Assembly: GCF_013205055.1 (NCBI RefSeq)
Contig: NZ_JABMLF010000005.1
Coordinates: forward strand, 62,001-126,000
Direction: 5' to 3'
Length of the DNA stretch: 64,000 nt
DNA from: Rathayibacter sp. VKM Ac-2856
Lineage (GTDB): Bacteria; Actinomycetota; Actinomycetes; Actinomycetales; Microbacteriaceae
Positions 22,497-31,221 of the stretch are shown one piece after another. The translations under genes and the position numbers were made by a program. Below the pieces are notes generated by a model. The model made no database searches. It was not told where the DNA came from and saw only the letters and a list, made by a program, of their open reading frames with translations. Position 1 is the stretch's first letter; each line of letters begins with the position of its first letter.

Positions 22497-24319
22497 GCGC
22501 GCACCTGCTCCCCGGGCTCCGTGGCCGCGGCGCGGTGGAACCAGGCGGCGACGCGGGAGTCGCGGCCGAGCAGCTCCTCGGGAGTGCCGTCCTCGACGAT
22601 GCGGCCGTCCTCGAGCCAGAGCAGGCGGTCGGCGCCGGCGATGGCGGCGGGATCGTGCGTGATCGAGATCGTCGTGCGACCGCGGGTGAGCTCGGCGAGC
22701 GATCGGGCGACCTGCGCGCGCGCCTCCGGGTCCAGACCGGTCGTCGCCTCGTCGAGGACCACCACCGGGGCGTCCCGCAGCAGGGCGCGGGCGATGGCGA
22801 TCCGCTGGCGCTGTCCGCCCGAGAGGGTTCCGCCGCGCTCGCCGAGCACGGTCTCGAAGCCGTGCGGCAGTGCCTGCACGAAGTCGAGCGCGTTGGCGCG
22901 GCGGGCGGCCTCCTCGACCTCGGCGTCGGTCGCGTCGAGGCGTCCGTAGCGGATGTTCTCGCGGACGGTCGTGGCGAAGAGGACCGAGTCCTGAAGCAGC
23001 AGCGAGATGCTCGAGCGCAGGCTCGCGAGCGTCGCGTCGCGCAGGTCCGTCCCGTCGATCGCGATGCGGCCGCGCTGCGGATCGGAGGCGCGCACGAGCA
23101 GGCTGACGAGCGTCGACTTGCCGGCCCCGGAGGCGCCGAGCAGGCAGACGCTCTCGCCGCCGCGCAGCTGGAGCGACAGGTCGGCGAAGAGCGGGCGGCC
23201 GTAGCCGTCGTCGACGCCGAGGGAGTCGAACGAGACCGCGCCGACGGTGGTCACGAGCGCTCGCGCACCGGGGCGGTCTTGCACCTCGATCTCCTCGTCG
23301 AGGAGGTCGGCGACCCGCTCGCCGGAGGCGGCGGCGCGCGCGATCCGACCGGTGTACTTGGCGAGGTCCTTCAGCGGCCGCATCGCGATCTTCAGGTACA
23401 TCGTGAAGACGACGAGATCTCCCGGCGTCATCTGCCCCTCGAGCACGCGCCAGCCGCCACCGGCGAGGACGAGGGCCGTCGCGGCGCCGACGATGACGTC
23501 GGTGCGGCGCTCGAGCGCGGCGGCGAGGCGGCGCGCCTTCACTCCCTGGTGCAGCGCGGTCGCGTTGCCGCGGTCGAAGGCGCCGCCCACCTCCTTCTCG
23601 AGCCCGTAGGCCTGCACGACGCGGATGGCGCCGAGGGTCTGCGCGGCGGTGTCGGCCAGCGCGCCCTCGCCCTTGCGGGTGGAGCGCGAGGCGCTCGTGA
23701 TCGAGGTGGAGCTGCGGCGCGAGGAGACGAGGTAGACGACCGCCGCGCCGACGACGACCAGGGTGAGCAGCGGATCCAGCCACAGCATCACGACGGTCAG
23801 CACGACCAGCGTGATCACGTTGCCGACCAGCGGCAGGCCCGCGGTGACCGCGACCTCCTGCAGCCGGCCGATGTCGCCGACCAGCCGCTGCACGGTGTCG
23901 CCGGCCGAGGAGACCGTGTGATACCGCAGCGACAGGGCCTGCACGTGGGCGAAGACGCGGGCGCGGAGCGCGGTGGCGACCCGCGAGCCGACCAGGGCGA
24001 AGGCGATGGTGGAGAGGTAGGCGGTGATCGCGCGCAGGCCCACCAGGCCCAGCAGGATCGCGCCGCAGGCGACGAGGAGGCCGACGGTGGCCGGCGGGGT
24101 GCCCGCGTTGGCGCCGGCGGTGGCGCCCAGGCTCGCGCTGACGCTGTCGATCACGATCTTCAGCGGCCAGGGCTCGAGGACCCGGAGGATCACCTCGGCG
24201 AGCAGCGCGACGAGGCCGCCGAGCATCAGCAGGCGGTGCTCGCGCAGGTGCGGGCGGACGATCCCGAGGCTGCGGCGGAGGGCGCCGGGGTCGGGGGTCG
24301 TGCGGCTCGCGCGGCTCAT
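22493..24319 (-). CDS. ABC exporter, fused membrane and ATPase domains
   Basis: 608 residues. A six-segment transmembrane domain (about 30-330) is followed by an ATPase domain. Walker A is GASGAGKST (about 393), the signature is LSGGQRQRIAIARAL, Walker B is VVVLDEAT and the H-loop is SITHDP. Such half-transporters work as dimers and often flip lipid-linked glycans or export hydrophobic compounds. It sits between glycosyltransferase and kinase genes with 4-nt overlaps on both sides. A role in moving the glycoconjugate built by this operon is the natural inference. Confidence 0.9.
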   Translation of the reverse strand: MSRASRTTPDPGALRRSLGIVRPHLREHRLLMLGGLVALLAEVILRVLEPWPLKIVIDSVSASLGATAGANAGTPPATVGLLVACGAILLGLVGLRAITAYLSTIAFALVGSRVATALRARVFAHVQALSLRYHTVSSAGDTVQRLVGDIGRLQEVAVTAGLPLVGNVITLVVLTVVMLWLDPLLTLVVVGAAVVYLVSSRRSSTSITSASRSTRKGEGALADTAAQTLGAIRVVQAYGLEKEVGGAFDRGNATALHQGVKARRLAAALERRTDVIVGAATALVLAGGGWRVLEGQMTPGDLVVFTMYLKIAMRPLKDLAKYTGRIARAAASGERVADLLDEEIEVQDRPGARALVTTVGAVSFDSLGVDDGYGRPLFADLSLQLRGGESVCLLGASGAGKSTLVSLLVRASDPQRGRIAIDGTDLRDATLASLRSSISLLLQDSVLFATTVRENIRYGRLDATDAEVEEAARRANALDFVQALPHGFETVLGERGGTLSGGQRQRIAIARALLRDAPVVVLDEATTGLDPEARAQVARSLAELTRGRTTISITHDPAAIAGADRLLWLEDGRIVEDGTPEELLGRDSRVAAWFHRAAATEPGEQVRA

Positions 24320-25476
24320 GCGGCCGCCTCCGCTCCGCGGGTGCCGCCGGGGAGGACTCCGTCGGGGACCGCGGCGAGGATGCGCTCCAGCACCCGGCTC
24401 CAGTCGTGCTCCGCGACCGCGTCGGCCCGGGCGGCCGCGCCCATCGCGCGGCGGCGGGCGGGGTCGGCCGCGAGAGCGCCGAGGGCCTCGGCGAGCGCCT
24501 CCGTCCGCCCGGGCTCGACGACGAGACCGGTGACGCCGTGCCGGAGGATCGCGGGGATCTGACCGACGTCCGTGGCGACCACGGGCAGCCCGGCGGCGAG
24601 GTACTCGTAGACCTTCAGCGGCGAGAAGTAGTCCTCGCCGGCGCGGGCCGGGTAGGGCGCGACGCCGATGTCGAGGCGGGCGAGCTGAGCCGGCATGTCC
24701 GCCGGGACGACGGCGCCGGTGAACTCCGCGTCGAGACCGAGCCGGGCGGCCTGCTCGCGCAGCGCGGGTCCTTCGGGCCCGTCGCCGATCACGAGGAGGC
24801 GGACGCGCTCGGGATCCAGGCGCGCGACCGCGTCGAGCAGGCCGCCGACGCCGTGCCAGGGCTTGAGGGTGCCGACGAAGCCGACGACGAGCGGTCCGTC
24901 CGCACGGGCGGGGCCCGGGGCGATCCGACGGGTGTTGACGCCGTTCGGAGCGACGAGCGGTGCGGCCGCGCCGTGCTGTCGGGTCCAGCGGGCGACGGGC
25001 TCCGAGACGCAGGCCACGACCGCCGCCGCGGAGAGCACCGCCCGGGTCGCCCGCTCCGCGCCGGCCCCGTCGATGAGGACGCGGTGCTCGCGCTGCTCGT
25101 CGATCAGGGGCGCGTTGACCTCGAGGACGGCGGCCACGCCGAGCGCTCGCGAGACGAGGGCCGAGGCGCGGCTGAAGAGGGAGTAGCGCTCGTGCACGAG
25201 GTCGCAGCCGTCGCGGACGACCGCCTCGGCGAGGCGGGCGGCGGCCTCGGTCACGGCGCGCTCGCGGCGGGCCGGGTCCTGCCCGCGGACGCGGTGCTCG
25301 AGCACGTCGACGTCGCGGAGATCGGCGGGGACGCTGTCGCCGGCTCGGGCGCAGTAGACGCGCACCTCGTCGCCGCGTGCGCGGTAGGCGCGGAGGATCT
25401 CCTGGGCGTGGACGGAGGAGCCCTTGCTGCCGAAGACCGGCACGCCGGGGTCGGCGCAGACGAAGGCGACGCGCAT
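24316..25476 (-). CDS. GT4-type glycosyltransferase (second of the operon)
   Basis: 386 residues of GT-B fold. The N-terminal acceptor domain has FGSKGSSVHAQEILRAY. The nucleotide-sugar domain begins GFVGTLKPWHGVGGLLDA and carries the EX7E-type block KVYEYLAAGLPVVATDVG. No membrane segment is present, so it is a cytoplasmic or peripheral enzyme. Its ATG overlaps the previous stop (TGATG), and its own stop overlaps the ABC gene (ATGA). Donor and acceptor are unknown. Confidence 0.9.
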   Translation of the reverse strand: MRVAFVCADPGVPVFGSKGSSVHAQEILRAYRARGDEVRVYCARAGDSVPADLRDVDVLEHRVRGQDPARRERAVTEAAARLAEAVVRDGCDLVHERYSLFSRASALVSRALGVAAVLEVNAPLIDEQREHRVLIDGAGAERATRAVLSAAAVVACVSEPVARWTRQHGAAAPLVAPNGVNTRRIAPGPARADGPLVVGFVGTLKPWHGVGGLLDAVARLDPERVRLLVIGDGPEGPALREQAARLGLDAEFTGAVVPADMPAQLARLDIGVAPYPARAGEDYFSPLKVYEYLAAGLPVVATDVGQIPAILRHGVTGLVVEPGRTEALAEALGALAADPARRRAMGAAARADAVAEHDWSRVLERILAAVPDGVLPGGTRGAEAAA

Positions 25477-26864
25477 CAGGCCACCTCCGCCGCGGTCCCG
25501 GCGAGGGCGAGGACGGGGGCCGGAGCGGGGACGGGGGTCACCGCCGCGCGGGTCAGCCCGCCGAGCGTCCGCGCCTGCACGCGGGAGTCGAACTCCTGCT
25601 CCACCAGCGCGCGGGCGCGGCCGACGACGCCGGCGGTGTCGAAGCCGGGGTCCGCCACCCGCTGCAGGGCACGGGCGAGGTCGTCCGCGCGGCCGGGGCG
25701 GCAGAGCACGCCGGTGTCGCCGTCGCGGATCACCTCGGGGATCCCGGTGACCGCGGTGGAGATGCACGGCACCCCGGAGGCCATCGCCTCCAGCAGCACG
25801 GTGGGCAGTCCGTCCGCGTTGCCGTCGGCGCCCACCACGCAGGGGGCGACGAACACGTCGGCGCGGCGCAGCAGCTCGGCGACCTCGTTCTGCGGCAGCG
25901 GGCCGAGCAGCCGGACGCTGTCCTCGAGACCGGCCGCGCGGATCCGCTCGGCGAGCGCCTCGTTCAGCTCACCGCCGCCCGCGATCTCGACCTCCACCCT
26001 CGTCCCGCCGAGCGCCAGCATCGCGACGGCGTCCACGAGCACCGCGAAGCCCTTCTTCTCGACCAGGCGGCCCACCGCGGCGACCCGCAGTGCGCCGGTG
26101 CGCTCGGGGCGGGGCGCGAAGCCGAAGCGCTCGAGCTCCAGCCCGTTGTAGACGCGGTGCACGCGGTCGCGCGCGGCGGGGAAGCGCGCGGCGAGGTGGA
26201 GCACGTTGTAGTCGCTGACCGTCACCGCGAAGCGGGCGCCTGCGAGCTTGCGCTCCAGGTCCGCGCCGTCGACGGACTCGTGGAAGAGGTCCTTGGCGTG
26301 CGCGGTGAAGGAGTAGGGCACGCCCGTGAGCAGCGAGGCGAGCCGGGCCACGGTGGTGGCGCTCGAGGCGAAGTGGGCGTGCAGGTGCGTCACCCCCTCC
26401 CGCTGGAGCGCGGCGGCGAGCTGGACGGCCTGAGCGGCGTCCTCGGGGCTCGCGCGCAGCAGCTCCGGCAGCAGCCGGCCGACGCTCGCGAGGAGCTCGG
26501 GCGACTGCTCGGCGCAGCGCAGCCCCTGCCAGAGCGCGGACGCCTTGACCGGCTTGTCGAGGTAGCGGACGGGCGCGCTCACGCGGGCGAGCTCCGGGTG
26601 GAAGCGCGGGTCGTCGGGCGCGCGCAGGGAGAAGATCACGAGATCCTCCCCGGCGGCCTCGCGGGCGAGGATCTCGGAGACGACGAAGGTCTCGGAGAAG
26701 CGCGGGTAGACCTTGAGGACGTAGGCGGTGCGGGGCATCGGGGCTCCTCCGGTGGTGGGGACGGGCGCGGGGATCGGCGCGGGAACGGCGGTCGGGACGG
26801 GGACGGGGACAGGCGTGCGCACGGGCGACCCGGCGGACACGGGCGCGGTCGGCTCAGACGGCAC
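25476..26864 (-). CDS. GT4-type glycosyltransferase with optional Pro-rich N-terminus
   Basis: 462 residues from GTG 26864. The GT-B enzyme proper starts at MPRTAYVLKVYPRFSETFVV. It contains HLHAHFASSATTVARLAS, VGRLVEKKGFAVLVDAV and EAMASGVPCISTAVTGIPE. Two starts have good ribosome sites. GTG 26864 (GGAGG, 6-nt spacing) overlaps the upstream stop by 11 nt. ATG 26738 (GGAGGAG, 5-nt spacing) drops a 42-residue segment full of PVPVPVPTAVPAPIPAPVP. The overlap style of the operon favours the longer form. Confidence 0.85.
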   Translation of the reverse strand: MPSEPTAPVSAGSPVRTPVPVPVPTAVPAPIPAPVPTTGGAPMPRTAYVLKVYPRFSETFVVSEILAREAAGEDLVIFSLRAPDDPRFHPELARVSAPVRYLDKPVKASALWQGLRCAEQSPELLASVGRLLPELLRASPEDAAQAVQLAAALQREGVTHLHAHFASSATTVARLASLLTGVPYSFTAHAKDLFHESVDGADLERKLAGARFAVTVSDYNVLHLAARFPAARDRVHRVYNGLELERFGFAPRPERTGALRVAAVGRLVEKKGFAVLVDAVAMLALGGTRVEVEIAGGGELNEALAERIRAAGLEDSVRLLGPLPQNEVAELLRRADVFVAPCVVGADGNADGLPTVLLEAMASGVPCISTAVTGIPEVIRDGDTGVLCRPGRADDLARALQRVADPGFDTAGVVGRARALVEQEFDSRVQARTLGGLTRAAVTPVPAPAPVLALAGTAAEVA

Positions 26865-28038
26865 GGTCCGCCTCCTCCACCGCGGTCCCGCGGGCGGCGG
26901 CGACCAGGCGGGCGGCGAGCGGCCCGACGGCGGCGAGGCCGTCCAGATCGATCCCCGTGCGGTGCACCTGCGCGCCGACGTTCGCGGCGAACCAGTCGCC
27001 CAGACGCTCGGCGCTGACCTCGGCCGGCTCCAGGACCTCGACGGCGCCCCGGGCGGCGAGCGCCTCCGCCCGCAGCCGCTGCTCCTGCCGGCGATGCGTG
27101 CGCGGGACGATCAGGGCCGGCGCGGTCGTGCTCATCACCTCGCAGACCGTGTTGTAGCCGCCCATGCCGACCACCGCGGAGGCGCGGCGCAGCAGCGCGA
27201 GCGCGTCCGGCACCGAGCGCACCACCGTCGTCGCGGGCCCCGCGAGGGCGCGGATCGCCCGGCGGTGCTCGGCCGGCATCTGCGGACCGGTGACGACGAC
27301 GTGCCGATGACCCTCGGGGACCCGCGCGGCGACGGCCGCCTCCGCGACGGCGCGGCCGTCGGATCCGCCGCCGACGGTGGTGAGGACGAAGGGCTCCTCG
27401 ACGACGGAGTGGCCGGTGCCCAGCCGCCCGTTCGCGAGGAACCCGGTGTGCGCGACGAGGTCCTGCAGTCCGCGCGGGATCTCGCCGGTGGCGACGAGGT
27501 CGTGCACCGTCGGGTCGCCGTAGACCCAGACGGCGTCGTACAGCTCCCGTACGGCGGCCGCCCCGCCGATCGCCTTCCACTCGGCCGAGACGGCGGAGCG
27601 GCGATCGAGCACGTCGCGCAGGCCGAGCACCACCACTGCGGCCGGGTTCGCCGCGCGGACGGCTCGCAGCGCCGGCTCCAGCTCGCCGTGCACGCCGAAC
27701 GCGTGGCGGTCGACGATGAGGAGGTCCGGGGCGAAGGCGGCGAGGCCGGCGCGGACGACTCCTCCGCGCAGACCCGTGAGGGTGCGGAGCTCGACGTCGA
27801 GGTGCCGAGAGCGGTAGCCCTGCTCGCCGGTGGTCACGCCGGGGAGGGCGAGCCAGTCCCAGCCGTCGGGCGCGGCGAAGGCGGTGGCGGAGGACTGCCC
27901 GGTCACCAGGAGGCCGGTCACCTCCTCGCCGAGCAGCTCCGGCAGCGCCGTGTTCAGGGCGTGCGCGAGGGCGACGTTGCGGCGGACGTGACCGAGACCC
28001 ACCGAGTCGTGCGAGTACAGGGCGATGCGGATGACCAT
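26854..28038 (-). CDS. MurG-like (GT28-type) glycosyltransferase
   Basis: 394 residues. The N-terminus IALYSHDSVGLGHVRRNVAL is the acceptor-side glycine-rich loop with a conserved His. The C-terminal domain has VLTTVGGGSDG and VGMGGYNTVCEVMST, the MurG-type donor-sugar site. It is the first gene of the seven-gene leftward operon and has a good ribosome site (GGGAGGAA) before ATG 28038. By family it uses a UDP- or dTDP-sugar. It probably begins assembly of the glycan finished by the two GT4 enzymes. Confidence 0.87.
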   Translation of the reverse strand: MVIRIALYSHDSVGLGHVRRNVALAHALNTALPELLGEEVTGLLVTGQSSATAFAAPDGWDWLALPGVTTGEQGYRSRHLDVELRTLTGLRGGVVRAGLAAFAPDLLIVDRHAFGVHGELEPALRAVRAANPAAVVVLGLRDVLDRRSAVSAEWKAIGGAAAVRELYDAVWVYGDPTVHDLVATGEIPRGLQDLVAHTGFLANGRLGTGHSVVEEPFVLTTVGGGSDGRAVAEAAVAARVPEGHRHVVVTGPQMPAEHRRAIRALAGPATTVVRSVPDALALLRRASAVVGMGGYNTVCEVMSTTAPALIVPRTHRRQEQRLRAEALAARGAVEVLEPAEVSAERLGDWFAANVGAQVHRTGIDLDGLAAVGPLAARLVAAARGTAVEEADRAV

Positions 28039-28130
28039 GTCGTTCCTCCCGGAGCGGTGAGCGCGAGCCGGAGGCCGCGGCGGATCCTCGACCCGTGCTC
28101 ACAGCCTCCCGACGGGCCGTAAGCCGGGTG

Positions 28131-28158
28131 TGAGACGGAGATGAGAGCCGTCTCATCT
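28131..28158. promoter_or_regulatory. Overlapping palindromes upstream of the glycan operon
   Basis: TGAGACGG pairs with CCGTCTCA (28131-28138 with 28148-28155). AGATGAGA pairs with TCTCATCT (28139-28146 with 28151-28158). The second arms overlap, so only one hairpin can form at a time, and both can serve as protein sites in duplex DNA. Confidence 0.5.
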
Positions 28159-28217
28159 GCGGTCGGCGTCCGGACGACGGCGGGAAGAGAAGCGGCCCTC
28201 GCCGCGTTGCACGGTGC

Positions 28218-29003
28218 ATGCCTTCGACGAGCAGCAGTGTCACCGCCCCCTCCCGCGCCTCGATCGACACCACCGAGTCGGCCCGCGCCGGCTGGGAGTC
28301 CTGGCTCGCGCGCCGCGCCGAGCGGGTCACCGGCCCGCGCGGCGACCTGGCCCTGGTCGAGACCCGCTGGCTCGAGCCCGGCGAGAGCGTCGACGACGAG
28401 ACCGCGCTGGCCGGCTACGGCCCGACCGCGACCCTCACCCGGATGCGCCGCCCGAGCCTGGACACCGGCGAGGAGGAGTACGGCTACCGCGTCTGGGACG
28501 CCGCCTCCGAGGGCATCCGCTCGTTCGACGCGATCGAGACCTTCCCCTTCGACGCCGCGTGGGTGCTCGAGGCCTGGTTCGAGCCGGTCGACGACGCGCG
28601 CACGATCCCGTTCGAGCACCTGCGCGACAACGGCGCGACCCGAGAGCTGGTCGTGCCCGGCGACATCACCTTCTCCCTCGTCGACGACGGCCGGGCGCAC
28701 GAGTACACCGTCGCCGCGTTCGACGACGGCGGCACCCTGCTCGTCCCGTTCGGCGACCCGACCAACCGCAGCGACGACCCGGCGCTCCGGAGCTACCCGG
28801 TCGGGCGCTTCCTCGTCGTGCAGCGCCTCGGCGGAGCGGCGGACGCCGGCACGCCCGGCCCGGTGCTGCTCGACTTCAACCGCGCCTACATCCCGCCGTG
28901 CGGGTTCTCCCCGCACTACAACTGCCCGCTGCCGCCCGCGCAGAACCGCCTGGGCGTCGCGGTGACCGCCGGCGAGCGCCGGGTGCTGCGCGCGGCCGCC
29001 TGA
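28218..29003 (+). CDS. DUF1684 protein
   Basis: 261 residues. The C-terminal signature LLDFNRAYIPPCGFSPHYNCPLPPAQNRL identifies DUF1684, a widespread family of unknown biochemical role. The rest is predicted beta-rich and soluble with no signal peptide. ATG 28218 is used. There is no clear Shine-Dalgarno sequence. It is divergent from the glycan operon and shares the palindrome-containing promoter region. Confidence 0.85.
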   Translation: MPSTSSSVTAPSRASIDTTESARAGWESWLARRAERVTGPRGDLALVETRWLEPGESVDDETALAGYGPTATLTRMRRPSLDTGEEEYGYRVWDAASEGIRSFDAIETFPFDAAWVLEAWFEPVDDARTIPFEHLRDNGATRELVVPGDITFSLVDDGRAHEYTVAAFDDGGTLLVPFGDPTNRSDDPALRSYPVGRFLVVQRLGGAADAGTPGPVLLDFNRAYIPPCGFSPHYNCPLPPAQNRLGVAVTAGERRVLRAAA

Positions 29004-29063
29004 GCCGGAGCCGTTCTCCGCGCTGCGTCGCCCCGCGCGAGCGGGGCGACGGCATCCGTCGCC

Positions 29064-29116
29064 CGGCTCGGCTCAGCTCAGCCCGGCTCGGCTCGGCTCA
29101 GCTCAGCTCAGCTCAG
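29064..29116. repeat. Pentanucleotide microsatellite (GGCTC/AGCTC)
   Basis: About ten consecutive 5-nt units, GGCTC or AGCTC, run up to and over the 3' end of the hydrolase gene. The hydrolase stop codon (29108-29110) lies inside the repeat. Confidence 0.8.
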
Positions 29117-29917
29117 GGCGATCAGGCGGTCGAGGGCCTCGGGCAGGTGTCGCAGCACGGAGACGTGGCCGTCATCGGCGTGCTCGAGCAGCTCGGCGCT
29201 CGGGAGCAGCGCGCGGAGCCGTCGCGCGTGGTGCGGCGGGATCACCCGGTCGAGACCGCCCTGGACGAGCAGGACCGGGCAGCGGATCGCGGCGAGGTCG
29301 ACTCCCCAGGGCGCGGCGAACGCGACGTCGTCGTCGATCAGGCCGCCGTCGCCCCACTCCTCCGCGCGCGCGACGTCCTCGCCGAGGGCGCCCCACTCGT
29401 TCTCGAGGGCCGCGTGGTCGGCAGCCACGAACGACTCGGGATCGAACGCGTCGGTCTCGGCGAAGTCGGCGCGCGCCTCACGGCCGTCGCGCACCGAGGC
29501 GAGACCGCCCGGAGCGGCCATGCCGTCGAACCAGTCGGGCTGCCCGTCGAAGGGCGCGGGTGAGGCGAGCACCGCGACGCCGTCGACACGGTCCGGGAGC
29601 AGTGCGGCGCAGGCCAGGGCGTGCGGACCGCCGCCCGAGGCGCCCGCCGTCAGGATCCGGTCGAGGCCCAGCGCATCCAACACGGCGCGGACGTCCTCCG
29701 CCGCGGAGGCGACGCGGCGGCCGGGCTGCTCGGTCGACCCGCCGTAGCCGGGCCCGCCGTAGGAGAGGAGTCGGAGTCCGCCCGCGCGGGCGGCGTCGAG
29801 GACGGGGGCGAGCAGCGCGCCGGTCTGCGGAGAGCCGTGCTGCCAGAGCAGCGGACGGCCCGCGTCACCGCTGTCGTGCACGACGAGGAGCCGTCCCTCG
29901 GCGGTCGTGACCTCCAT
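29108..29917 (-). CDS. Alpha/beta hydrolase
   Basis: 269 residues from ATG 29917 (MEVTTAEG); a GTG nine bases upstream is possible. Oxyanion region WQHGSPQTG, nucleophile Ser in TAGASGGGPHAL, acid Asp in VLLVQGGLDRVIP and catalytic His in HADDGHVSVL make a complete triad. The substrate is unknown. The 3' end is embedded in a pentanucleotide repeat. Confidence 0.85.
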   Translation of the reverse strand: MEVTTAEGRLLVVHDSGDAGRPLLWQHGSPQTGALLAPVLDAARAGGLRLLSYGGPGYGGSTEQPGRRVASAAEDVRAVLDALGLDRILTAGASGGGPHALACAALLPDRVDGVAVLASPAPFDGQPDWFDGMAAPGGLASVRDGREARADFAETDAFDPESFVAADHAALENEWGALGEDVARAEEWGDGGLIDDDVAFAAPWGVDLAAIRCPVLLVQGGLDRVIPPHHARRLRALLPSAELLEHADDGHVSVLRHLPEALDRLIALS

Positions 29918-29987
29918 GGCGCGCACCCTGTCCTGCTCCTCTTCCCCGCGGACCGCACGGTCCGCTGATCGTCCGGGTCCGGACCGC

Positions 29988-31106
29988 TCAGCCGCCGGTC
30001 AGCGCCGAGCGGCGCGCCACGAGCTCGTCGAGCAGCACGCGCTCGTCGAGGGCGGCTCCGCGTCCGCCGCGACCCGCGAGCTGCTGCTGGCGGACGTGCG
30101 CGAGCCGGGTCGCCGAGCGGATGAAGCCGCGCATCGCGCGCGGGCGGTCGCCGCCGGCCACCCGGGCCCAGCGGGCGGCGGTGCGGCGCCCCTCGGCCGT
30201 GCCGATCATCCGCACCTCGGTCGGCGAGAGCCAGCCCGCGGCCGAGTACTCGCCCAGCCGCTCGAGCGTGACCCGGCGCTCCTGCCGGCGCAGCAGCGAG
30301 ACGACCACGACGGCGACCACGAACAGCGGCACCTGCACGACGCCGTAGAAGCCGAACCAGTCGGCGACGAGGAAGGACGACCCGTTCCAGAGGGCGTGCA
30401 GGAAGGCCGCGAGTGCGAGCCCGAGGAGCGCGATCGGAAGCCGCGCGGCGGGCGGGCGGTTCATCGCGAAGCCCAGCGCGGCACCGAAACAGGACGTGAA
30501 GAGCACGTGCGCGAACGGCGAGAGCACGCCGCGGAGGAAGAAGGTGACGGCGAGCGAGCCGAGGCCGCCCTCCACCAGCGCGCTGCCGAAGTAGAGGATG
30601 TTCTCGACGAAGGCGAACCCGGAGGCGACGACCGCCGCGTAGACGATGCCGTCGACCGGCCCGTCGAAGCTGCGGCGCCAGATCAGCAGGATCAGCAGGA
30701 CGCCCAGGCCCTTCGCGGACTCCTCGACGATCGGCGCCTGGATCACGGCGCCGACGAAGTCCGACTCGCTCGGCTGCGCCCCGGAGGCGTAGACCGCGAT
30801 CTGCACGCCGAGGTCGACCAGCAGTGCGATCGCGACGGACCCGGCTGCGCCCCAGAGGAACGCGAACCAGAGGCCGAGCGGCGCCTCGGGCTCCCAGCGG
30901 TCGACCCAGCGGACCCCGGCCAGCACGACCAGCAGCGGCACCAGCGCGACGACGGCGCAGATCCCGGCGGCGGTCGCGCCGAGGCCCGAGACGACGTAGG
31001 CGAGCACGAGCAGGAGCAGGACGCCCAGCAGCGCGACGCCGATCGCGCCGAGCACCGTCGGGACGATCGAGGGTCGGGCGGGCGGCGGCGGCGGATAGGC
31101 GCTCAT
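29988..31106 (-). CDS. PrsW-family intramembrane metalloprotease
   Basis: 372 residues. The Pro-rich N-terminus (YPPPPPARPS) is followed by eight or so membrane segments. The three PrsW motifs are present: EESAKG (EExxK), FAFVENILYF (FxxxE) and FLHALWNGS (HxxWN). In Bacillus, PrsW makes the first cut that releases an ECF sigma factor from its anti-sigma factor. A basic cytoplasmic tail of about 100 residues follows the last membrane segment. TACTCT (31115-31120) 8 nt upstream of ATG 31106 suggests a very short leader. Confidence 0.88.
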   Translation of the reverse strand: MSAYPPPPPARPSIVPTVLGAIGVALLGVLLLLVLAYVVSGLGATAAGICAVVALVPLLVVLAGVRWVDRWEPEAPLGLWFAFLWGAAGSVAIALLVDLGVQIAVYASGAQPSESDFVGAVIQAPIVEESAKGLGVLLILLIWRRSFDGPVDGIVYAAVVASGFAFVENILYFGSALVEGGLGSLAVTFFLRGVLSPFAHVLFTSCFGAALGFAMNRPPAARLPIALLGLALAAFLHALWNGSSFLVADWFGFYGVVQVPLFVVAVVVVSLLRRQERRVTLERLGEYSAAGWLSPTEVRMIGTAEGRRTAARWARVAGGDRPRAMRGFIRSATRLAHVRQQQLAGRGGRGAALDERVLLDELVARRSALTGG

Positions 31107-31209
31107 GGGCTCCGAGAGTAGGGCACCGGCGCCCGGCCGGTCCGGCGGTTGACAGCGGCCGTCCCGGCGCCGTGTCCGATTCCCGCGATCCCGCGGCGGC
31201 TCGGCGTGC

Positions 31210-31221
31210 CAGTCTCGGAGC
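31210..31221 (+). promoter_or_regulatory. Leaderless-type promoter of the Ada-AlkA gene
   Basis: CAGTCT (31210-31215) is 6 nt before ATG 31222. It fits NANNNT with C in place of T. Confidence 0.35.
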
